Below, one piece after another: positions 36,639 to 48,379 of a stretch of DNA of 64,000 nucleotides (its first letter is position 1; each line of letters opens with the position of its first letter). The notes under the pieces were generated by a model. The model had not been told where the DNA came from. It saw nothing but the letters and a program-made list of their open reading frames with translations, and searched no databases. The DNA comes from Rotaria sp. Silwood1. Lineage: Eukaryota > Rotifera > Eurotatoria > Philodinida > Philodinidae. A program made the translations under genes and the position numbers. The stretch covers positions 188,112 through 252,111 of the forward strand of contig CAJNOP010000046.1 of NCBI GenBank assembly GCA_905250075.1, in the 5' to 3' direction.

Positions 36639-38177
36639 ATTGTATTATTTTACTTGTCCGTTACTACGATTAGTTTGTGGTTGATTGTCGACAAAACTAA
36701 AAATGTTGTTCTTTTTTTTGAACGTTAGTTTTCTTCATAAAGACGACGCGAATGTCGAGAATAAGAATCAGAAGAAAGGAAAAAGAGAAATAGAAGAAAA
36801 AAAGAAGGAGATAATAGTAGCTGGCACCCAATGCATTTGATTGCATACGAACGCTTGTGTCTATAGCAAGCAATGTTTTCCCGCAAGGAACACAACATAA
36901 GAAAAGTAGTGTCAGGATGATGTCATACGTCGATATAACAGAAAGCGTAGGACAAATAGATAAGAAAAGAAAAGCAGGAAAAAAAACGACGAGTAAGTTT
37001 CGTATGCTGTCTTTTTGTCGTTCCTAAGAAATAGAACAGAACATACAAATAGACAAGAGAGATACTACTATTTGGATGCTATCGAACATATTAGCTAATT
37101 TCTTGAATCATGAAAGATGGAAACGATCAACTAGATGACGAGCTATACACACGCTGATGATGATGATGATAGGCAAACATGATTGTCGTTGAAAAGAAAT
37201 GATATAGTCATTAACAAAGACAGAATATTATTGACTTTAATGTGCGATTCAATGCTACGTTATATGCATTTTTTAATAGAAAAAAAAAAATTTCCTTTTG
37301 TTTTCGCACTCGTTAAATATGTGAATGACATTTTGAAAAAAACATGACATATTTTAATATATAATATTAACGGCATATAACATTCAAAAAAGTATATAAT
37401 TATCATTGATTTTATTCAATAGTATTCATTTGACAGATAAAAAAATTGATTGTCTTTGTTTAAGATGATTTATATAAAGAAAGATAATGAAATGCTTTAA
37501 AGAGTAATTATAGTTATTTCTCATCAGTTATAATTTAATAATATGACTAAAAACAGAATCATAATTCATACTGATCCTTTTTTTTTCTTTTCCTATTTTT
37601 CTCGAAAATATATTAGCATAATCATAATCAAAATCTTATCAGAGAATATTCTTTTGCTCCTCAAAATAAAAACAATAAGAATCATAATATATATGCTATT
37701 TTCAACTATATATCATTCATTTATTTTTTTATCTATTTGATGACATATATTTTGTTCGAAAAAAAAGTACAAATAATTATTTTTGCAATCATCGATACAC
37801 GACAAAAATATTCATGAGAACAATATAATCTTGATTATTTTAAAAATATTTTTATTTTATTTTGATATAAATTAATTGGTAAGATAATTTTGATTTTTTA
37901 TTAACGAAAAGAATTTCTTTTTTCTTTCTTTATCGATAATATTGACTCTGGGAAATTGATAAGAAATAGCAAAGACGTGTCGTTAGATGGTATAATATAA
38001 GAGACAACAATCAATACGATTGATTTCTCTCTAGAGGGGACACATCCAGAATCAGTAATATTTATAAAATGTCACAAAAGCAAAGGTATAGATGATTCCA
38101 ACAAGGTATACGTAGGAGGAGGTGACTTCTTCTTCTCATCATTAATTCACATATAGTTTTTATTATATTTGTAATTA
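36639..38177. other. Intergenic interval
   Basis: 1.5 kb between the myosin III 3' end and the two-TM gene start. A GATGATGATGATGAT microsatellite lies near 37156. AT-rich, with no gene recognised. The left end should hold the promoter of the two-TM gene. Confidence 0.4.
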
Positions 38178-41100
38178 TTAATTGATTGTTTTATTTAAAT
38201 CATTCTTTGACGAACGAAGTACACTACGAAAATCAACTTGTATTGTTTCTGTTGGTAATCTTCGTCTTAATGTTTGATTGCCTTGTACTAAACCAGTTTT
38301 ACGTAAATTTTCTTTAAGTTTAAGAACATTATCTGATGTTAATGCCATATGACCAACAAGATTTGATGTACTACAAGTTAGAATACCGGTTGATTTATTT
38401 TTGATTATACTTGATGTTGAAGAAAGACGACGTCTTGGTTGATAATCATCTTGTCTTACTATGTGTTTGGAATGATTGACAGCAAGAAATGTTGAAGTCG
38501 ATGAATTATCTACCATAGTTGACATAGTTGATAATGGTGACATAGAACTATGTGGTATGGTAGATAATATTGAGTTTGCTTCTTTTGATCTATAAAAATA
38601 TTTAAGATATATATTTTTTTTAAATAAAAAAATATCCAATAATCTTACTGTCGTGCAGCGAATATTTGCTTTAATTCTTCAATGGGAGTTATTACTGTAG
38701 CTGGTGCTGATGTTTGTCGTTTGGCAATACTAACTGGTGCACTAGTTTGTTGAAAAAATTCTAATGATGGACAAGGTGGAGCTTGTGGAATATTAGTGGC
38801 TGGTGGAGCTGTTGATGGCCGTCGTGTACTTGTATTACTATCTGTATCTTTTTTCTTTTCATCAGCGACTTTTACACTGTTTTTAGTTAAATATTCTTTA
38901 TAAATTTTATCATAATATCCACATAAAATAACAAATTTTTGTTTGCTAATCATTGGAACTATATCTTTTGATTTTGATTGTGTTAATGTATGTGATACAG
39001 ATTGATTTTTAGAAGAATTTTTATCGTTATCTAGAGAAGATTGATTTGTAAATTCATTTAGATTTTTTAAACTCGTTAATCTTTGATATAAATTATTATC
39101 ATATAATTCAATTTGTTTAAGAAAATAAGATATTTGAATTTGTTGATTACGATAACTAAGAAGACAATGTTTATAACGAGTTCGTTCTTGCCACATTCTC
39201 CAATAAGATTGAATAGTAATAACGGCTAATGATGTTTTTTTTTCTGCACGTCGAGCAAGAAAACTACGTACCATAGATTGAAGATGTACAACAGATTTTT
39301 CGTACTTTGTTCCACTGATATTTGTTTTAAGTTTTTGATTTTGTTTTTTAACTACATACATTCTTATATATGATTGTAAACGAATAATTTTTGTTAAAAA
39401 ATTTTTATGTACAATATTTAATTGTTCAATATGATGAAATTTTAAAAAAACTTTTGTTTTACCAATAGCATAATTATTAATATGAAATTTTTTCAATATT
39501 AATTCACATATTTGTTTATGATCATTATTATTTATTGTTTTTAATTTTAAATCAATAAGACATGAATAAATCGATATAAAATCTTCAAAAAGTATTCGAT
39601 GTGAATAACCATGTCGACGTATTTCAATTGTTTCAATTAAACCACTATATCGTATTTGTTCAAGTACAACTGTTTCATCAAATTGACTTGAATCAAAACG
39701 AAAATTTTGTGGAAAATAACTTGTATGATCATACGTTATATGTGATGTTTGAAATGGTAAACGATTTGGTACAAGACATCGTATAAATGTTGGTTGAGTT
39801 GATGCCATTGTACTAACTAATTCCATTAATGAATAACGAAAATATGTTGATACTGTACCTTGTGTACGATTCATTGTTGTTGTTTTCGGAGGTGTTGAAC
39901 GAAATAAAGTTGAAGTTTTTTCTTGTTTTTCTTGTTCAGTATAAATAACACTACCAGTTTTACGAAGACGACTACGAAAAAGTAAATTAACAAGATGATC
40001 ATCACTTTGTAAAAGTAAATCAATTATTTCCATAGGAACATAATCACGATTTTTTTCAAGAAAATCTTTTGCTGTGTATTGAATACTACCAGCATAATGT
40101 GATATTGTAAATAATGGTTGAAGATCTAATGATATTTGTTTTTGTTGTTTAATTGTTTTACGTGATAATGAAGATGTTGGTGTACTTGTTGTAAAATTTG
40201 ATGAATTTAAATTTTCACGCCATTTATTAATGAGAGTAAATTCTGTTGATTGAGGAAAACGAGATTCTTCATCAAGTAAAGCTAATAAACCAATTGGTTT
40301 TGATAAACACATATCAAGAATGGATCGATTATTTGGAAAATCAAAATTATCAGGATATGCTGAAAAAAATATAGAATTTATATATTATATATATATGTTT
40401 TATAATACAAATTTCTTTCAAAGTAGTATCGGTAAGATTATAGTATGAAATACGATAGAAGTAATTTGAAGTATTCCGCAGATTTATTTCGTTATTCTAA
40501 GAGAGTTAGTCTAGGCATGTGGAAAAGTAGAAACAGTCGAAGGAAAGAATGTAAGATAAATTTTTTGCGAGTTTGGAAAAATGCAGAATTCAAATTTTTA
40601 TAAGTGGAGAGGTGCGAAATATTTTTTTTCTTTTTAATAAAAGAATGACTTTTGCTGGAAACAATGAAGACTTTCTCCAAAAGGAGTGTACACGTTAGTT
40701 GTTGTCATATCTCTTTAAATGAGTGTGTGAGATCAGTATTGCATGTGTACGAAGGATGAATGAATCTAAATTTGTCGTTTGAAAGTGTGACAAAAAAATG
40801 TAATGAATATTTTAGAAAAAAAAAGCCTATAAAAGTAACGATTAACAGATGTTTATCTGATGTTTTAATGAAAGAACAGATGACTTACAAGGAAAGTTCT
40901 CTAATTGATAAATTGCTTTAAAGCTGTGAACTATATTGAATTGGTAGAGCCTAGCAAGTAGATAAATATCCTAGACTGGTTCAAGCTATATGAGTGCTTT
41001 TATTTTTGAGATTTCAAATGCCGTGTACATTTTTTCTTTAGAACGGCACTTTTCCAGTGAAATGATACTTCTGAAATTTGATCGAAAAAATCTACTTACC

Positions 41101-44100
41101 TAAAGAGATCGATTAGACTAGGTTATAGAAAAAAATTACACAATTCTTTGGCAGAGTCTCTTCAAGATATGATAGTTTCAAAGTATCAATGTTTTTTACA
41201 ATGACTATAGCAAAGAACCCATATTTTGAAAAATTCATATTTCAGAAAGACTTAGTGAAAAAATTTTGAAATTTTTTCTACAAGCTAATCTAATTGGTAT
41301 CTTTATGTAGACTAAGTTTTAGATCAAAATTCAAAAGTATAATTTCGCGTGAAAACTAGAGACCTACAGAAAAAATCTACTAGACATCTAATATCTCAGC
41401 AACAAAAACTCACTAGATCGAATTACTCAAGATTATTTACTGACTTACTAGACCCTCTCGATCAAATATAGTTTAAGTTTAAAATCGATTTATCACTGAA
41501 GGATCTTTCCTCATTAGTTAGTTGATAGTTGAATAAAAAGGTTTGCATCTATCAGAAAACAAAATATAAAAACCATTGCATTATATTCAAAATAACTTCA
41601 TAAACTTTCACTGAAATATATTTTAATCAGAACTACTCAACTTTCTAACCCATCGGCAGTTATTGAGTACATGTAGAACATAAATTAGTATGCCAATAAT
41701 TCATCTTTATAAACAGTTAACACTTAGTTCATATGAGCTACTCAGAAGAATGTAGAGTATTATTAGTTCGATGAAAACACTAAACTAGGAAAAGATTAAA
41801 ATACATTTCTTTTTTTACTAACTTGAGTTTTGTATTTCTTCATTTTCATATTCTTTCATTTCCCATGCAAATGTATGTTGACGAAAAAAATATTGTAATT
41901 GTTCATTAGCAATATTAATACATAATTGTTCATAAGAATTATAATCAAATGTTTCAAAACCAAATAAGTCAAGTATTGATATCGAACATAAATCATCATT
42001 TCGTTTTTTTGTATTTAATTCTTCATTTGGTTTAGATCGAATAGAAAGTCCATTATTTAATATATCTTTTTCATGTTGTTTACGAATATCAACAATTGAT
42101 TTTGGTTGATATTCGAGTTCTGTGCGAAAATAACGATTTAATGCAAATACAATCCAATCAAATAAACGTGAATAAAGAGATTTTGCCATAGCATCACGTG
42201 TTTGTTGTGCTTCAGCAATAGTATTTAATTTTGTAACTGTTTCACCACGTGTCATTAAACTTGATTGACATAATGATTGAATAAATTGATCATTATCAAT
42301 TTTTAATAAACGATAAACAGCATTTGAATGTGGTTTGAATTGTTCATCAATAGAACAACCAGGTTCATTGATTTCTGTATCAGCTTTGAATGAAACATTT
42401 CCTAAATGAATAATTGCAGTAAGAATTGCTAATATTGATGATTGTTCATCATCTGTAATATTTAATTCTTTTAATATTTGAAATAAATCAACTAATGATA
42501 ATGATGATACAGTTTGATTATAACTATTTCCAAGATATGTATAATATGTAATTGTTTGAAATAAATCAAATGATTCTTGATCAATCAAAGTACAAGGATT
42601 TGTTTGATTTTGAGAAAAATGTGAATATATTGCATAAAAAATATGAAAATTTCTTGTATTACCACTTGCAAGTACAACACGTGTTTTTTCAAGAAGAAAT
42701 TGAGATAATTGAACATAACAAATTGTACCATATTCAGTAAAAAATATATCAAGAAGTTTACCAAAACGTGACGAATTTTTATTTAATGATGTTTCAGCAT
42801 TACCAAATGATTCAAGTAATAAATTCATTGGAACAAGACGATTTTCTAATGCACGTTGTTCACCAAAACCAAGTAGAGCTAATTCACTGATTAGATTTTG
42901 TGCTGCATGTGTTTTACCTAGACAGAAAAAATAGTTTAAAAATATAAACAGATGTCCTCAAATATGAATTTCAAAGAAAAAGAATAACTTCAAAGAATTC
43001 ATAGAATTGGCGGGTATATTAAAAGAAAATTTCAAATTCTGAAATTCTATCACAATGAATAACATGAGGCAAGACTATTCGATCTTAAGAAAAACTTTTT
43101 TATTGGATAAATTCTAAAAAAAAAGATACATAAAACTAACCTGAACCAGATTCTCCTGAAAGAATAATACATTGTGCTTGTCGACTAATCATCATTTGAT
43201 TATAAACATTTGTAGCTATTGCAAAAATATGTGGTAATAAATGTTTTGTAGTTTTTAAATATTTTAATTGAAAATGAAGATTATCAATAGGTAAAAATTG
43301 TTTAGGATTAATTGCTAATAAAACATCTCCAATATATGTATAAATTAATGTTTGACTAAAACGTCTTCGTATTGAATTAATAAGACGTTGTTGATCAAGA
43401 TAATCAATTTGTGCTAAATTATTTTCAAAATCAATTAAATCTGCTGGTTTACGTATATTTTCAATCCAAGGATTCATATTTAACATTTCAGTATCACCAT
43501 TAATTATTGTTGATTGATCACTTTCAACTGATTTTTCTGAAATATCTGTTGATAAACATTTCGTGTGATAAATTTTTAATAAATCACGATATAACTCTGT
43601 TGTTTGATCATCAAAATTAACAAATAGTTGTTCTGTTAATAATTGTTCTCCACGTGGTCGATATTCATAATCTTTAATTAAACAAGCTGAAATGAATTTA
43701 TTAAAATTCTCTGACCATTGTGTTGTATCTTTTAATGCTGGTGGTGGACGACGTGGAACTTCAAATAGAACTTTTGTTGGATGATACTGACTTAATGGTG
43801 CTTCACCATCAGCTAATTCAATAGCTGTTATACCAAGAGACCATATATCACATCTTTCATCAAATGAATATTCCAATTGATGAGCACATGCAATGACTTC
43901 CTATATGTTAATAATTAAAAAAAAACAAGAAACATTACAATTGTTTCTTTTTTTATCTTACAGGTGCCATCCAAAGTGAAGTACCAACACTAGAATTACG
44001 CTTTGATTGTTCTTTACTGAATAAACCAGCAACACCGAAATCAATCAATTTTATAATATAATTTTTTGTTACTAAGATATGACTACCTTTGACATCTTAA

Positions 44101-44738
44101 ATATGAAAACAAAATTTAGAGCTTCTTTTTTTTACAAACGTATATATATATGACTTACCACGATGCATAATACCTGATTCATGAAGATACTTTAATGCTT
44201 TTAATGTACTTTTTAATGCATAAGCGATTAATTTTTCTTTTTCACATTTATTCAACTGACTTTCCTTTTGAATTTGTTTTAATAATTGAGTAATTGGACC
44301 TAAATGGCATAGTTCCATAACGAACCATATACGTGGAACCTTGAATTCATTATAATCACCATATAAACCAATAAAATCAGGTAAATTCTCTTGTTTTTTA
44401 GAAATTTTCTTTAAAATATTTAATTCACTTTCGAGTTCATTCGAAATATCTTCGGATTTTACACGAATTATTTTTACTGCTACATATTCATCAGAATTAT
44501 GATATTTAGCTCGAAAAACTTGTCCATATGTACCTTCACCTAATTTATCAAGTAATACCCATACCGAATTCGGATTAGGTAACTATTACAAAAATAGAAA
44601 ACATATATAAAGAAAAATACAAAAATAAAAGAAAGTTTTCATTACTTTTTCATGTTCAATTGTTGATGATGATTCCATTTGTCCAAATGTTCTGTTTTTT
44701 TTTAAAAATAGTTCATATTTGCTTTGTGTCGTTTCCAT
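38178..44738 (-). CDS. MYO3: Class III myosin with N-terminal protein kinase (NinaC/MYO3-like)
   Basis: Seven exons: 44738..44646, 44582..44159, 44095..43962, 43900..43141, 42917..41823, 40359..38649, 38589..38178, giving 1542 residues. A Ste20-type kinase comes first (about 36-300): glycine loop GEGTYG (46-51), VAVK with Lys68, HRD (171-173), DFG (191-193), WMAPEVIA. A motor domain follows: P-loop GESGSGKT (466-473), switch I NKNSSRFG, switch II DLFGFE. Two or three IQ motifs follow at about 1160-1240 (RSFLARR, IQSYWRMW), then a Ser/Thr-rich tail with no MyTH4 or FERM domain. This order is unique to class III myosins, actin-based motors of photoreceptors and sensory microvilli. The kinase catalytic-loop Asn is replaced by His178 (HRDVKGSH). 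Intron 5 is 1.46 kb. Confidence 0.94.
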
Positions 44739-45260
44739 TTAATCTGGCTCTTATCATCCTTCAAAATCTTCATTTAATACTCTTTTTTTTTCTTCTTTTC
44801 TCTCTATTTATCGTTTGCTCGACTCATTTGCTTTGACAGACAAGTGGAGGTAACATGCGTAAAACAAAAGAAGGAAATAAAGATATTAATCAACATCACT
44901 GCTTAACTGTCTGTGAACATTCAAAAAGAGTCAATGAAGGTCTCACAAATTCTTTACGTTCTTGTCTACTTTCTTTTTCTCGTCCCTTATATCAACTATT
45001 TTAGACCTTGTCTTTACATGTCTGTGTGCGTGTGCATCTATCGAGCTTTGTTGATCGTTTTATTGATAAATCAACCGGAAGAGAAGAAAATATTTAGTGT
45101 GACAAGCACGTCCAATACTCAATGATATATTAATATAGCTAGAAAAAATATGAAAAAGTGGAAATGTTGATTTAACTTCAATAAAGATAAAAAAATTCTT
45201 ATTGACATAATTGCTATTAGGCTTTTTTTTATTGAAACATAGAAAAAGAAAAAACAATAT
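44739..45260. other. Spacer between homeobox gene and myosin III
   Basis: 522 bp between two minus-strand genes, containing the presumed myosin III promoter. Pyrimidine-rich near 44780-44810. No motif can be assigned with confidence. Confidence 0.35.
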
Positions 45261-46016
45261 TTATTTTTTCATTACACGAACACGTCGAGATGACAAGCCT
45301 TGTCCAATAGGCATTCGTTGTGGTGCATTTTTATGTAATTCAAGATCAGCTAAAATTTCTTCAAGTTCCAATTGAACTAAATGACTATTATCGATTGCTA
45401 ATGGATTATTACGACGAGAAGATAAACGATGACTTTGTACCGCTATTCGTCGACGATTTTGAAACCAAATACCTAAAAAAATTCCATAAAGCAACTTGTT
45501 TTGTTTTTGTTTTCATGAAAAATAACAAAACTTACGAATTTGTTCACGTGTAGCTCCAATTCGATCGGCGATAACATTCTTTTGTACACTATTAGGATAA
45601 GGAACATGTTCAAATATTTCATTAAGTAACCAACGTTGACGAATTGTATATTGTAATCGATTTGGTAGATTTGTTGCTGGACGAGAAAGTGAAGGTGTTA
45701 CTGATGGAACATATGTCATCTAGTATAAAACAAGTTAAGCAAAAATTTAAAATGTCAAAGTAAATGTTACCTGAGATGCTGATACGACTGGTGGTGATGG
45801 TGGTGCGAATTGTTCGCAAGAAAAAGTAGCGTTCGAATAATAATAACAAGGCTGTTGTTGATCATATGCTGGAAACATTACCATAGGTGGAGATGATGAT
45901 GACATAGGCGATTCATAATAAGATGAATTTGATGAAGGTGTATCATAACTATTGTTATAAGGATATGGTGAATACGACCAGTAAGATGAACAATTTCCCT
46001 CAAATGATGATGTCAT
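45261..46016 (-). CDS. Divergent homeodomain transcription factor
   Basis: Three exons: 46016..45771, 45719..45536, 45472..45261, giving 213 residues. The ATG at 46016 is the first after an in-frame stop. The N-terminus is rich in Ser, Tyr and Pro (repeated SYY, PYP). The homeodomain (about residues 99-158) has exactly 60 positions, with Arg5, Leu16, Phe20, Trp48, Phe49, Asn51 and Arg53 conserved; helix 3 reads IRIWFQNRRR with Gln50. An intron splits the codon of position 46, near the classic intron of PRD-class homeoboxes. The recognition helix ends RRRIAVQ rather than RRAK or RRMK, so the class is uncertain. The C-terminus carries an acidic helix (QLELEEILADLEL). A nuclear DNA-binding regulator is inferred. 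Confidence 0.85.
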
Positions 46017-48379
46017 AGTTTGACTATTATTCAAAGCAATCAATAGTTAAATGTTTCTCTATTCTTATTTTTTTTGAGTATATATACTGGGGTATCTTTT
46101 GCTCTCCTTCGTGTACCAATCAAATTGACATCCGATAAGAAATGTGATTATTTCACGTGTTCGTATTCGATGATCAACACTAATTGGTAATTAATGTATT
46201 CGTTTATGTAAAACAATCAACACTTACTTATTGAAGAGTCAAGCTCTTTAACAGTATAGTCAAACTTTTTTGTTTTAATAACAAATATATTTATTGATAG
46301 TCACATAATAATATATTCGAGCTAATATGTAAGAGATCTATGAAGTTCACATATGATATTCTATCGAAAAGTTGAAACATGTTATGAATTTGTTTAGAAT
46401 TAAAATATAAAAATTGATGAACTTCATGAATGTGCATATATCAAATTGATTGATTGACAAATTTCTCTCTGAAATATTGTGATATGAATTTTCACTCATT
46501 TTTGCATCGTCGTCAATTTTAAATATTATACTTAGTATCGATTGCATACGTATCCTGTGTCATTATATTAAAGCGATAGTTTCAAATCTTTATCTGATTT
46601 TATATTGGAAGATCGTGCAATGTAAATTAAGGAAATGGATCATATTCGAATAAAATGAATGTTCTCACTATCAATCTAATTTATTTTAAGTCCGAGCTGT
46701 CCATAGAGTGTACAGACCGACTATTTTTGATTTTCAAGGTATTTACAGGTTGGTTGATGTGCCCATATGCCAAAATTGCAGTAGCGTTTTTTGTCATAGT
46801 TGGATAGATCTCGCAAAATGAAGTTAGAGAAAATAATATCACACATAATGAGAAGTAATTTTACGAAAAAGTTCACGAAGCTATCATTATTAAACAAAGG
46901 GTGATAGAGTTAAAATTCTAACTGTTATAAAATTTTAGTTTCACGGCAAGAGGAAGTTTAAGAACGACATTTTGCTAATGACCGAATCAATTTATTGTGC
47001 ATAGAATACTTAAATTAGGTTTTCTTGACGTTAGAAAAATAAATTTATTGATACTTTTCATCAGTACAGAAACTGGGATCAGAGAAAATACAGTAGCAGG
47101 AAAAGAACTTAAAGATGAATTTTTCGTTAAAAAATGTAACTATATCTGTTAGATTGAGTCACACGGTAGCATCTAAACCAAATGTTTATCTAGATATTAA
47201 TATTGGAGAAGTATGTAAGATAGAAGAATGAATTTTATTTAAATACATATTTTATTGCAGCTGCATTCATCGATAAGGATCTTGAAATACGAACAACAAA
47301 TGAAAAAATCAAAATGTTTGATGAATACTATTTTGCTTTTTTTTCCCTATCTGTCTTTTTTATTAGAGATAGGCGACTGTAACTCGAGGTTGAAGTGCAA
47401 CTTTACAATTGATAGGCAGAATTACAGTGAAGTTGCTCATCCTATTTCTCACTACTTGTTAGAAATCATTTACGTTAAACTTAATCATATCAAGTTGATT
47501 CGATTCTGCAAATGATTGCTTATGACTCATCCTATTTGTGTTCATTGTTTTATGTTTCTATGTGCCTGTGCTTCTCTTTATTTTTTATCAGGTTACTTGT
47601 AATTAGTACAATATTCCTTTACACTCTTTCATGGGGTCGAGATTTTAATAATCTAATCTAAAGTAAATCGATCCGATTTTTACATAGTTTATATAATGTA
47701 AGCTTTAAACAATCTATACAAATTTAATAATCTATTGAAATGATATCAAGATAATTACAAAGAATTATTTTATGATTGTACTTTCAATATCTCTGCGTAT
47801 TTTATTTTGTAAACAAAAAGAAAGGTGAAAAAAAACATTTTGAAAAACATTGTTGTCTAATGCTTTCATATCGCATCAGATATTTTCACTTTCATGATTA
47901 ACAAAAGAAGAAAAAAAAAAGAAATCACTTGAAGTATCTGATTTAAAATAAGAACTCATGCATGTGTTTGTTTTCAATCTTCAAATTTATCATCATTAGT
48001 ATGCTAATACTTGCTAGTAAAGAGCATATGATTGAAAAACATCGAAAAGAAAAAAAATCAAATAACAAAACAAAAAAAAAAAAATAATTCAAACTTTTTT
48101 TTTTTCTTCTTAACGATGTATATGTAATATATGATAGTGACATGATAGACTTTTTAGAAGGTTACAAAGGAAAAAGAAAATGAAAGAAAAACGCAAAAAA
48201 AAAAACCATAAATGTACAAACAATCCAATGAACTGTTCTTTCCGAACTAGACTTGAATTAGAAAAAAGAAAGAATCTTGTTCGTTTTGAATTGTTCAACA
48301 TGTTTGGAATGTACAAATCACAATAGAAGAATCTTATATATTATTTATATAGAAATAGAAAAGAAACCATATATTTTTG
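46017..48379. other. Intergenic region upstream of the homeobox gene
   Basis: 2.4 kb, AT-rich. It may hold regulatory DNA for the homeobox gene (transcribed leftward). The ORF at 47255-47515 is not recognisable. Homopolymer A/T runs near 47900-48100 mark the 3' side of vasa. No element could be defined. Confidence 0.4.

Noticed and set aside
47255..47515. 86-codon ORF upstream of the homeobox gene
   Set aside because: Random-looking composition and no conserved motif or splice context.
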